Assembly (NCBI GenBank): GCA_020200195.1
Contig: JAIVJE010000328.1
Coordinates: forward strand, 1 to 7,281
DNA length: 7,281 bases
Reading direction: 5' to 3'
DNA from: Acidobacteriota bacterium
GTDB taxonomy: Bacteria; Acidobacteriota; Vicinamibacteria; Vicinamibacterales; 2-12-FULL-66-21
The position numbers and the translations under genes were made by a program. This document shows, one piece after another, positions 1 through 6,537 of this stretch; positions within the stretch are counted from its first letter, which is position 1, and each line of letters opens with the position of its first letter. Under the pieces are notes generated by a model. It had not been told where the DNA came from. It searched no databases and saw only the letters and a list, made by a program, of their open reading frames with translations.

Positions 1-33
1 GGCCGAGAGGCCGATCGACGTTTAGCAAACCAT

Positions 34-68
34 GGGACTTGAGCCCGATTGTCCCTGAAATGTCCCTG
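34..68. repeat. GTCCC/GGGAC short-repeat cluster
   Basis: GGGAC at 34-38 and GTCCC at 51-55 form an inverted pair. The octamer TGTCCCTG occurs twice in direct orientation, at 50-57 and 61-68, separated by three bases. Clusters of short subterminal repeats like this occur near the ends of some insertion sequences. No transposase or partner end is visible here, so that origin is only a guess. Read on the minus strand, the first part (GGGCTCAAGTCCC) also looks like a tRNA T-arm, but no acceptor strand follows it. Confidence 0.3.
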
Positions 69-84
69 CCACGAGCTCGATCGA

Positions 85-102
85 CGCGGTCGTCGGACCG
101 CG
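85..102. other. 7-bp perfect hairpin with tetraloop
   Basis: CGCGGTC (85-91) pairs perfectly with GACCGCG (96-102) around the loop GTCG. An alternative pairing, GTCGTC (89-94) with GACGAC (103-108), uses some of the same bases. No uninterrupted T tract follows on either strand, although the plus strand becomes pyrimidine-rich at 108-118. A Rho-independent terminator is therefore possible but not well supported. Confidence 0.4.
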
Positions 103-118
103 GACGACTCTCTTGTTT

Positions 119-145
119 CGCCTTCAGCCACTCGGCCACCTCACC
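119..145 (-). tRNA. Truncated tRNA-Ser-like 5' fragment
   Basis: Read on the minus strand from 145, the DNA gives an acceptor-like GGTGAGG, the linker TG, then GCCGAGTGGCTGAAGGC, which is a class II D-arm: stem GCC/GGC with A14, G15, the GG pair and A21 in place. From memory of E. coli serW/serX (anticodon GGA), it differs only at about two of 27 positions. Those two would be a compensated pair in the D stem. After the D-arm the match stops abruptly: the next bases form no anticodon stem, and no CCTCACC acceptor partner follows, so this cannot be a working tRNA. It may be the leftover of a tRNA gene cut by an integration or rearrangement. The alternative is chance similarity, or a coding stretch reading EVAEWLKA, which is also the classic spurious translation of a serine tRNA. 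Confidence 0.4.
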
Positions 146-318
146 GCGGCGAGATTTCCTGAGTGTACGACAGCGTGAGAGTTACGGGAACCCGCAATGC
201 CACGACATAAGCGCCACTGACGGCGGTGGACTATCTCGGCGGCGCCACCCTGACGCGAACAAAGAACCGGTCAATGGCGGCGGCATACCCCTCCCATGCT
301 CGGACCAGTACTAATTCG

Positions 319-335
319 AGTGGCGTATCGCCACT
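319..335. other. Perfect 7-bp inverted repeat
   Basis: AGTGGCG (319-325), spacer TAT, CGCCACT (329-335). It is a perfect symmetric dyad with a three-base loop in non-coding DNA, downstream (in the minus direction) of the DUF2188-like remnant. It could form a small hairpin or be a protein-binding dyad. No T tract follows on either strand, so it is not a standard terminator. Confidence 0.35.
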
Positions 336-437
336 AGACATCGCTCTGAGTTTACAAAAATGCGAATACGGCTCCGCCAGCCGGCCCTGCAAGACAAGAT
401 GCCCAAACCAGGAGGGCAATCGGCGGAAGGGTGAAAA

Positions 438-615
438 TCATGTTTCATATTTCGAGCAGCGGCGCCCGCTCGAATCGGGATCTTCCCGTCGCGCCCGTGC
501 GCGACGACTTCAACGCGCTCGGGCCGTCCGGTCTCGCGGGCGGCGTCCATCGCGTCACTCTTGCGGTCGTGGTGCGAGGAATCCCGCTCGGCGTGTTTGC
601 GGCGAACCAGTTCAT
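438..615 (-). pseudogene. DUF2188-like remnant, frame-disrupted
   Basis: The minus-strand frame covering about 476-619 reads GNELVRRKHAERDSSHH, then DAMDAARETGRPERVEVVAHGRDGKI. This follows the DUF2188 pattern: a Trp/Glu-Leu-Arg-Arg strand, an alternating SS segment, an A-x-x-A-A-R helix, then EVV-x-HGRDGKI. Function of the family is not established; members are small proteins of roughly 60-80 residues. The first beta strand and a start codon are missing from this frame. An ATG at 615-613 overlaps the stop of the upstream remnant as ATGA, but sits one frame off and would need an indel to join. After GKI the frame runs on into unlikely sequence, whereas a shift of frame gives DSSGRR and a stop at 438-440, close to the usual family ending (R-D-S-D-S-x-G). 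Third codon positions in the core are mostly G or C. Two independent breaks suggest decay; sequencing indels are the alternative. Confidence 0.45.
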
Positions 616-982
616 TGCCGGCGGTCTGCCCTGTCAGGGCTGTCCTTGAGCACTTTGCGAAACGCGGTGAATGCCAACTCGACAACCTTGGGGTCGGCGA
701 TGCGGAGTTTCTGCTGGATCTCCGCCGGCCACATTCCGGCGCCGGCAACAAGCGGCTCCTTCGACAGCTTCAAGTGCTTGGCGAACTGCTCGATGATGAA
801 TTCCGACGGCGGGTTGCGCCGGTCGTGCTCAATGTGTCGGCCTTTTTCGCGCTGAGGGTCGATGCGCGCACTCGCGCGAGGGCTGTTCTGCTGAGCCGGC
901 GCGGCTGCTTCTCGTTGGTCGTGATGGTGTAGACTCCGCGCACCATCCGCTCGTGTTCTTCGCCGGAGCTTCCAAGCGCCAC
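612..982 (-). pseudogene. Unidentified small gene with an internal frameshift
   Basis: A strong Shine-Dalgarno AAGGAG (993-988) sits five bases before a GTG at 982-980. The frame from that GTG opens with ALGSSGEEHERMVRGVYTIT and TNEKQ, then degrades into a Ser/Arg-rich stretch with a stop at 770. The coding signature moves by one frame at about 880-905: the frame ending at 612 contains PPSEFIIEQFAKHLKLS, then KEPLVAGAGMWPAEIQQ and VVELAFTAFRKVLKDS, with ordinary codons and mostly G or C in third positions. Joined, they would give about 123 residues, probably a soluble, basic, helical protein. I do not recognise the family. Its stop overlaps an ATG (ATGA) at the head of the DUF2188-like remnant, so the two may once have been a translationally coupled pair. 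They may also be one gene with several breaks. Confidence 0.35.
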
Positions 983-1001
983 ATGTTCTCCTTGGCTGCA
1001 C

Positions 1002-1160
1002 GCCCTCTCAGGTTGAGCGCTTCTGACCGCGGCGGCTTCGAAGCGACCGTGTCCGGGCGTCAGATGTCGGTCGTCCAGCGTCAGCCCGCAGTGGTTCGTC
1101 GGTTGCCGCGGGTTTCTAGCCTCAACGTCCCCACCCGACGTTCTTCGTCAGGAGACTGAG
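1002..1160 (+). promoter_or_regulatory. Leader region of the receptor-hydrolase operon
   Basis: This stretch separates the GTG-started minus-strand remnant from the receptor start and must hold the leader, and perhaps the promoter, of the plus-strand operon. I see no convincing -35/-10 pair. Its last part carries an inverted repeat, and AGGAGA at 1150-1155 lies five bases before the ATG at 1161. A short plus-strand frame (953-1159) crosses it but has no coding character. Confidence 0.4.
1124..1149 (+). promoter_or_regulatory. Overlapping alternative hairpins before the receptor RBS
   Basis: AACGTC (1124-1129) and GACGTT (1137-1142) form a perfect 6-bp inverted repeat with a 7-base spacer (CCCACCC). 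The right arm can instead pair GACG (1137-1140) with CGTC (1146-1149) around TTCTT. The two structures exclude each other, and the second ends directly at the Shine-Dalgarno (1150-1155). This could be an operator dyad or a translational control element. The stems are short, so chance is a real possibility. Confidence 0.3.
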
Positions 1161-4100
1161 ATGAAAGCGATCACCTTCGTAGCGGTCATTCTGCTGTGCA
1201 CCGATGCGTCGGCCCAGCTTCCCACCGCCACTCTGCGCGGCTTCGTGCAGGACGCAACCGGCGCCGTCGTGCCTGGAGTCACCGTCCAGATCACGGCGGT
1301 TGCGACCGGCCAGCAGCGCCAGGCGGTGACCGACGGCGGAGGACGCTACGAGCTAGCCTTCGTCAACGTCGGCCGCTACGAGCTGAGCGCCACGCTGGCG
1401 GGCTTCAAGACCGTGGCGCGGAGCTTCACGCTGGAGGTCGATCAGACCCTGCGGCTCGACTTTGCGATGGAACTGGGAACGGCGGCAGAGACGGTCAACG
1501 TCGTCGGCGACGCGCCGCTCGTGCAGACGACGAGCGCCAGCCCGGGCACCGTGATCGACGGCCGCCGCATGGTGGACATCCCGCTCAACTCCCGCGATTT
1601 CCAGCAGTTGACGTTGCTCGCGCCGGGGAGCGTCGTGCCGCCCGGCGGCGATGTCACCTTCACGATCAACGTCGCGGGCCAGCGCACCGACGCCAACGAC
1701 TTCCTGATCGACGGGGCCACCAACAACGACCTGCGCAACAACCAGATCGTGATGCCGCCCAATGTCGAGACCGTGCAGGAGTTCAAGATTCAGGAGAACT
1801 CGTTCAACGCCGAGTACGGGCGCGCCTCCGGCGCCGTCGTGAACATTGTCACGCGCTCGGGCGGCAACCAGTTCGATGGTTCGATCTTCGAGTTCCTGCG
1901 CAACGACATGTTCGACTCGCGGAATTACTTTGACGACCCCAATGCGCCCGTGCCCCCGTTCAAACGCAACGTGTTCGGTGCGGTCGTGGGCGGGCCGATC
2001 GTCCGCGGGCGCACCTTCTTCTTCGTGTCGTACGAAGGGCGGCGGCAGCGTGAGTCGGTCACCCTGCGCTCGCGTGTGCCCACCGAGGAAGAGCGCCGCG
2101 GCATCATCCGCAACGCGCAGGGGAGCGTCGTGCAGGACTTTTCCGGGCGCATCGACCCCGTGGCGCAGAACCTGCTGGCCTTCGTCCCGATGCCCAACAG
2201 CACTGGCAGCTTCAACTGGGTGGGTATCGGCAAGCGGCCGCGCGAGGCCGATCAGTACTCGATCAAGCTCGATCACGACTTCAACAACGCCAACCGCACT
2301 ACCGTGTCCTACTTGTGGCAGCGCGACAGCCGCATCGAGCCCGCGACCAGCACCAACCTCCCGGGGTTTGGCGACGTCCGCGACGCGCACCGCTATCACG
2401 CTACCGTCAGTCATCAGGCGACGCTCTCACCACGGGTGCTCAACCAGACGGTCGTTGGCTTCAACATGCTGGACGCCGTGGCCTACGCGGTCGACGACTC
2501 GCTGCCGAGCGCCGTGGGCATCAACAATGGCGTGACCGATCCGGTCGGCCTGCCGAACGTGAACGTCGTGGGCTGGTTCCAGCTCGGACACGGCACGGCT
2601 CCCTTCGGCTGGCGGGATCCGAAGTTCAGCGTGCGCAACGCGTTCTCCGTTCTGGCGGGCCGGCACTCGATGCGCATCGGCGGCGAGTGGCGCACCTGGT
2701 CGAATCGCCAGTACGGTGTAAACACCGGTCAGTACCGCTTTGACGGCACGTTCACCACCAACGCCTACTCCGACTTCCTCAGCGGCAGGGCGGCGACGGT
2801 GAGCGCGGTCTTCGGGGACCAGACGACACGCCTCCGGACGGATGTCTACAGCGCGTTCGTGCAGGACGACTGGACGCTCGGGCCGCGACTGACGCTGAAT
2901 GCCGGGGCGCGGTGGGAGTACTACACCCCGCCCCAGGAGGAGCAGGACCGTTCATTCCAGATCTTCGACCAGCAGACGGGCGTGGTGTCGCGCGGCACGT
3001 CGCCGTACAAGGCCGAAAAGGCCAACATCGCCCCGCGCGTCGGCATCGCCTTCGACCCCCGCGGCAAAGGGAAGATGGCGATTCGGGGCGGCTACGGCAT
3101 CTTCTACAACCAGGGCACCGTCGGCGTGGCCCGCAACCTCGTACTCAACCCACCGGAAGCGACCTCGATTACGTTCCGCGGCACGACGCTGGCAAATCCG
3201 TTCAGCGGCCAGGGCGTGGCGACGGTGCCGACGCTCGACACCGTCGAGGACTCGATCGCGACGCCGCTCGTGCACAGCTACAACGGCAACGTACAAATCG
3301 AAGTGTTGCCAAGCACCATGCTCGAAATCGGCTACTACGGATCCGTCGGCCGAAATCTCGAGGTCACGCGAGACATCAACCAGGCGGTCTTCGTCCCGGG
3401 CAGCTCCACCGCGACCAATACCGATGCGCGGCGGCCATATCCGGGCTACGGGTCGATTCTCAAGCGCGAATTCATCGCCCGTTCGAGCTACGACTCACTG
3501 CAGATCGTCGTGCAGCGCCGGATGTCCAAGGGTTTCACGGTGTCCGGCTCGTATGTCCTGTCGAACTCGGAGGACCTCGGATCCAGCTCGGGCTTCCGGC
3601 CGCAGGACAGTCGCAACCTCGAGGCGGAGTGGGGACCTTCGGATTTCGACGTTCGCCACCGCGGCGTCGTGAATTTCATCTGGGAGATACCGGGCCGCTT
3701 CTCCTCCAGCCTCCTCAACGGCTTCCTCGCGGGATGGCAGATCAGTGGCGTGAGCCAGTTCCAAACGGGCAGCCCGCTGAACGTCATCCTGGCCACCGAC
3801 AACAGCCTCACCGGCGTCCGTCAGGACCGGCCGAATCTGGTCGGCGATGTCGATCGCGAGAACCCGTCGGCCACGGGGTGGCTCGATCCGGCGGCCTTTG
3901 CGGCGCCGGCCGCGGGCCAGTTCGGCACCCTCCCGCGCAATGCGGCGCGAGGACCCGGCTTCAGCAACACCGACCTTGCCTTCATGAAACGATTCGCGCC
4001 GGGCGGCGCCGATGGGATCCGGCTCGAGTTCCGATTCGAAGTCTATAACCTGACCGATACCGTCAACCTGGCTTCGCCCAGCGTGCAGCTCGGGTCGGCC

Positions 4101-4190
4101 AACTTCGGCCAGATCTCGCGGACGCGGACGATTCGCGGAGACGCCGGGTCGTCGCGTCAACTGCAGTTCGGTCTGAAGCTGCACTTCTGA
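1161..4190 (+). CDS. TonB-dependent receptor, carboxypeptidase-regulatory-like (Oar type)
   Basis: Outer-membrane beta-barrel protein that probably imports a ligand using energy from TonB/ExbBD; ligand unknown. The start is set by AGGAGA at 1150-1155. Residues 1-18 are a signal peptide, with likely cleavage at ASA|Q. Residues about 22-103 form a CarboxypepD_reg-like beta-sandwich (TLRGFVQDATGAVVPGVTV, then GRYEL...GRYELSATLAGFKT). Residues about 112-233 are the plug, with IDGRRMVDIPLNSRDF, the conserved AGQRTDANDFLIDGATNND, and NAEYGRASGAVVNIVTRSG. The rest is barrel, ending YNLTDTVNLASP...FGQI...QLQFGLKLHF with a terminal Phe, the usual sign for outer-membrane insertion. The length (1009 residues) fits the acidobacterial family and the frame is intact. 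No classical TonB box is obvious between the N-terminal domain and the plug, which is usual for this group. It is first of two co-directional genes. An Oar-like adhesion or secretion role is an alternative to uptake. Confidence 0.93.
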   Translation: MKAITFVAVILLCTDASAQLPTATLRGFVQDATGAVVPGVTVQITAVATGQQRQAVTDGGGRYELAFVNVGRYELSATLAGFKTVARSFTLEVDQTLRLDFAMELGTAAETVNVVGDAPLVQTTSASPGTVIDGRRMVDIPLNSRDFQQLTLLAPGSVVPPGGDVTFTINVAGQRTDANDFLIDGATNNDLRNNQIVMPPNVETVQEFKIQENSFNAEYGRASGAVVNIVTRSGGNQFDGSIFEFLRNDMFDSRNYFDDPNAPVPPFKRNVFGAVVGGPIVRGRTFFFVSYEGRRQRESVTLRSRVPTEEERRGIIRNAQGSVVQDFSGRIDPVAQNLLAFVPMPNSTGSFNWVGIGKRPREADQYSIKLDHDFNNANRTTVSYLWQRDSRIEPATSTNLPGFGDVRDAHRYHATVSHQATLSPRVLNQTVVGFNMLDAVAYAVDDSLPSAVGINNGVTDPVGLPNVNVVGWFQLGHGTAPFGWRDPKFSVRNAFSVLAGRHSMRIGGEWRTWSNRQYGVNTGQYRFDGTFTTNAYSDFLSGRAATVSAVFGDQTTRLRTDVYSAFVQDDWTLGPRLTLNAGARWEYYTPPQEEQDRSFQIFDQQTGVVSRGTSPYKAEKANIAPRVGIAFDPRGKGKMAIRGGYGIFYNQGTVGVARNLVLNPPEATSITFRGTTLANPFSGQGVATVPTLDTVEDSIATPLVHSYNGNVQIEVLPSTMLEIGYYGSVGRNLEVTRDINQAVFVPGSSTATNTDARRPYPGYGSILKREFIARSSYDSLQIVVQRRMSKGFTVSGSYVLSNSEDLGSSSGFRPQDSRNLEAEWGPSDFDVRHRGVVNFIWEIPGRFSSSLLNGFLAGWQISGVSQFQTGSPLNVILATDNSLTGVRQDRPNLVGDVDRENPSATGWLDPAAFAAPAAGQFGTLPRNAARGPGFSNTDLAFMKRFAPGGADGIRLEFRFEVYNLTDTVNLASPSVQLGSANFGQISRTRTIRGDAGSSRQLQFGLKLHF

Positions 4191-4234
4191 GCGATGCTGT
4201 CCGGTGACCGCAGAAATGTAGGAGAGGAATCAAG

Positions 4235-5476
4235 ATGAGATCTTTCAATCGAGGCTTGGTCTTTATCGCGGCCACGGCGCTGCTGACGGCGGCGACCGCG
4301 ATGCCAGGGGCTGCCCGAACCGAGCAGGCAGCTGTCGCCGTCAAGGCCTATTACCCTGCGGCCGGGAACGACACGTGGGAGAAGAAGCGCCCCGAAGACG
4401 TCGGGATGGATCCGAAGGCGCTTGCGGCCGCCATCGAGCTTGCCAAGGCGAGCGACAACAAGCAGGAGTTCTCGCTCAACCCCCGCGAGTACATCGAGAA
4501 GCGTACCGCGGAGGAGGGCTCGGGCGAGCTGCTCGGCCCGTTCCGCGATCGCACGACGATCAACGGCGTGGTCCTCCGCCATGGCTATGTCGTCGCGGAG
4601 TTTGGCGACACCTTGAAGCCGGACATGACGTTCAGCGTCGCCAAGAGCTTCGTGTCGACGACCGTGGGGCTGGCCTTCGACGCCGGCCTCATCAAGGACG
4701 TGAACGATCCGGTCGGCCAGTACGTCAAGGACGGCGGTTACGACAGCCCGCACAACGCGCCGATCACCTGGCAGCAGTCGCTGCAGCAGACCAGCGAATG
4801 GGAAGGCACGTTATGGGGCAAGCACGACACCGCGGATCGCCGACGCGGCAAGGATCGGAAGCTCGAAAAACCGGGCAACTTCTATGAGTACAACGACGTC
4901 CGCGTCAATCGCGTCGCGCTCAATTCGCTCCTCGTGTGGAAGCGGCCGCTGCCCGACGTGCTTCGCGAGAAAGTGATGACGCCGATCGGCGCTTCGTCCA
5001 CATGGGAGTGGCACGGCTACCGCAATTCCGACATCGTCATCGACGGCAAGACGATCAAGTCCGTCAGCGGCGGCGGACACTGGGGTGGCGGCGTGTGGAT
5101 CACGTCCCGCGATCTGGCGCGCGTCGGCTATCTCTTCCTGCGTAAGGGCAAGTGGGGCGACCGTCAGCTCATCTCCGAGCGTTGGATCAAGCTGGCGACC
5201 ACGCCAGGCGAGGTCAATCCCCAATACGGTTACATGTGGTGGCTGAACACCGGACAGAAACAGTGGCCGGGTGTCCCCGAGTCGGCCTTCGCGATGCTTG
5301 GCGCCGGATCGAACATCTGCTTCGTCGATCCCGACCACGACCTGGTGGTGGTGCTCCGATGGGTCGATCGGCGGAGTCGCGACATCCTGCTCGGCATCAT
5401 CCAGAGCGTCAAATCCGGCGCAACCATCGCTGCGATGACCGATACTCGCCGCGGGACGCCGTCTCACGAGGAGTAG
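4235..5476 (+). CDS. Exported serine hydrolase, beta-lactamase/class C PBP fold
   Basis: Probable periplasmic or secreted enzyme of the beta-lactamase-related family (PF00144), which includes esterases, D-amino peptidases and amide hydrolases. The catalytic S-x-x-K is S134-V-A-K137 in TFSVAKSF. The second motif is Y219-N220-D221 in NFYEYNDVRVN, where most relatives have Y-x-N. A glycine-rich SGGGHWGGGVW (278-288) precedes the SRDLARVGYLFL helix. G356-A-G358 (LGAGSN) sits where the KTG/HTG strand is expected, and is followed by the last strand, ICFVDPDHDLVVVLRW. Residues 1 to about 27 are a signal peptide (RGLVFIAATALLTAATA core). Start choice rests on AGGAG/GAGG at 4220-4227. It lies 44 bp after the receptor gene on the same strand, so co-transcription is likely. 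Its 413 residues suit a single catalytic domain. It is less likely to be a true antibiotic beta-lactamase than an esterase or peptidase. Confidence 0.88.
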   Translation: MRSFNRGLVFIAATALLTAATAMPGAARTEQAAVAVKAYYPAAGNDTWEKKRPEDVGMDPKALAAAIELAKASDNKQEFSLNPREYIEKRTAEEGSGELLGPFRDRTTINGVVLRHGYVVAEFGDTLKPDMTFSVAKSFVSTTVGLAFDAGLIKDVNDPVGQYVKDGGYDSPHNAPITWQQSLQQTSEWEGTLWGKHDTADRRRGKDRKLEKPGNFYEYNDVRVNRVALNSLLVWKRPLPDVLREKVMTPIGASSTWEWHGYRNSDIVIDGKTIKSVSGGGHWGGGVWITSRDLARVGYLFLRKGKWGDRQLISERWIKLATTPGEVNPQYGYMWWLNTGQKQWPGVPESAFAMLGAGSNICFVDPDHDLVVVLRWVDRRSRDILLGIIQSVKSGATIAAMTDTRRGTPSHEE

Positions 5477-5517
5477 AGACCAACAACCGATCGACCTAGT
5501 CGGACACTAGAGGCGCC
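5477..5517. other. Convergent intergenic gap with small hairpin
   Basis: Only 41 bases separate the stop codons of the two converging operons. CTAGT (5496-5500) pairs with ACTAG (5506-5510) around CGGAC, and the palindrome AGGCGCCT (5511-5518) follows and touches the propeller stop codon. Both could act on transcripts from either side, but no T tract is present, so any terminator here is not of the standard Rho-independent type. Confidence 0.35.
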
Positions 5518-6537
5518 TTACTGCTGCGACGTTGTCGCCGCCACCTTCGGCGTCACGAGGATACGTTTGGGCCCGCTGCCGCGCGCGAATTGCATGTTCG
5601 TGAGTACCTTGCGCGACTCGACATCGATGGCCGCCACGGCGTCCGAATACCAGAGGCTGACGAACACGACCTTGCCGTCGGGCCGCATCGTGAACCAGTG
5701 CGGAAAATGGCCCACGCGGATCTGCGCGATCTCCTTCAGGTCGCTCGTGCGGACGATGCGAACGAGATCGTTGATGCAATCGGTGACCCACAGTTCCTGA
5801 TCGTTGTTCACCAGCTGCAGCGCGTGCGTCCACGTCTCCAGGTACGGCTCCGGAATCCCGTCCGGCAGCGTGCCGAGCTCGACTCGCTGAGTGACGGTCC
5901 GCTTCCAGGGATCAACGACGACGAATCCCAGGAGGTTGGACAAGGCGGCGTACAGCAGTTTGCCATCGCTCGTTGGCTGCATCGGGCGCACTCCATCAGC
6001 CGTTTCGATGGTCTCGACCATCGACTGTGCGTCGGGATCGATCACGGCGATGGCGTTCCCGTACTGCGCGCCCACATAGATGCGGCGTCCGCCGCTGCCG
6101 GTGTAAGCGTCGTGCGGCCCCTTGGGCGTTGGAATTTTCTTGATGAGCTTCAACGGGTCGAGCTGCACGACGGCGACTTGATCTTCGCCGCGCATCGGGA
6201 CGTAGGCGAAGCGGCCGTCCTTGGTGAGCGTCATCTGGTTCGGGTCTTTGCCAAGCGGAATCTGACTTGTCACGCGTCCCGTGCGCACGTCGACAACCTG
6301 GAAGTTCCCGGTCCGATCGCTCGCCAGGTAGATCTTCGATCCGTCAGCGGAGGCCGACAGTCCATGCGGCTTCGGATCGACGGTGATGCGCCGGATCTCC
6401 TTGAAACTGAACGCATCCACCTCGACGAGCTGATCGATATCACCCAGCGTCACCCACAAGGTCACATCGCGTTGTTGCGCGGTCACCGCCAACGAGGTAA
6501 CCAGGAGTGCGACTGGAACGACAAATCGATGGTGCAT
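5518..6537 (-). CDS. Exported YVTN/YncE-like seven-bladed beta-propeller protein
   Basis: Predicted periplasmic or secreted beta-propeller; no enzymatic role is evident. Residues 1-20 are a signal peptide (cleavage VTA|QQ). The 339-residue product repeats every 42-52 residues the pattern Pro-x-G/x...(D)G-(K/R)-x-x-Y-V...V-x-D. Examples are PHGLSASADGSKIYLAS, DPNQMTLTKDGRFAYVP, GPHDAYTGSGGRRIYVG, RPMQPTSDGKLLYAA and FPHWFTMRPDGKVVFVS. Seven such starts can be counted, enough to close a seven-bladed ring. The residue after the blade-start Pro (Thr in blade 5) is His58, Asn100, His142, Met186, His238, His280 and Lys324, so four histidines should face the same side of the channel. The start is supported by GAGGGAGA about five bases before the ATG. 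It lies 95 bp downstream of the CocE-like gene on the same strand. YncE-like DNA or metal binding, or a sensor or lyase role, are alternatives. Confidence 0.88.
   Translation of the reverse strand: MHHRFVVPVALLVTSLAVTAQQRDVTLWVTLGDIDQLVEVDAFSFKEIRRITVDPKPHGLSASADGSKIYLASDRTGNFQVVDVRTGRVTSQIPLGKDPNQMTLTKDGRFAYVPMRGEDQVAVVQLDPLKLIKKIPTPKGPHDAYTGSGGRRIYVGAQYGNAIAVIDPDAQSMVETIETADGVRPMQPTSDGKLLYAALSNLLGFVVVDPWKRTVTQRVELGTLPDGIPEPYLETWTHALQLVNNDQELWVTDCINDLVRIVRTSDLKEIAQIRVGHFPHWFTMRPDGKVVFVSLWYSDAVAAIDVESRKVLTNMQFARGSGPKRILVTPKVAATTSQQ

Noticed and set aside
34..46. A possible T-arm (GGGCTCAAGTCCC, minus strand) completing the tRNA-like fragment
   Set aside because: It lies too far from the 5' half for a serine tRNA, and is not followed by a strand complementary to GGTGAGG.
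1..181. A minus-strand frame open to the left edge, reading through EVAEWLKAKQESRPR
   Set aside because: It has no clear start codon with an RBS after the stop at 182-184, and the most gene-like part coincides with the tRNA-Ser-like bases, which typically give this spurious peptide. A partial gene cannot be excluded without sequence to the left.
231..419. A 62-residue minus-strand frame, with an inner ATG reading SSGDTPLELVLVRAWEGYAA
   Set aside because: The inner peptide looks somewhat protein-like, but no good RBS, family match or codon bias supports it.
226..932. Plus-strand frames of 209 and 123 residues (226-855, 561-932)
   Set aside because: Their third-position GC is lower than that of the opposite strand, and they mirror the minus-strand remnants. 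No family resemblance is seen.
953..1159. A 68-residue plus-strand frame ending two bases before the receptor start
   Set aside because: No RBS or domain, and its codon use is not gene-like. The overlap with the leader is coincidental.
1353..2414. A 353-residue minus-strand open frame inside the receptor gene
   Set aside because: It lies opposite the strongly conserved plug and early barrel of the receptor, has no recognisable domain, and no RBS stands out. It is a composition artefact.
5496..5518. A bidirectional terminator between the convergent genes
   Set aside because: Only a 5-bp stem and a short palindrome are present, with no T tract on either strand, so I list it only as a hairpin.
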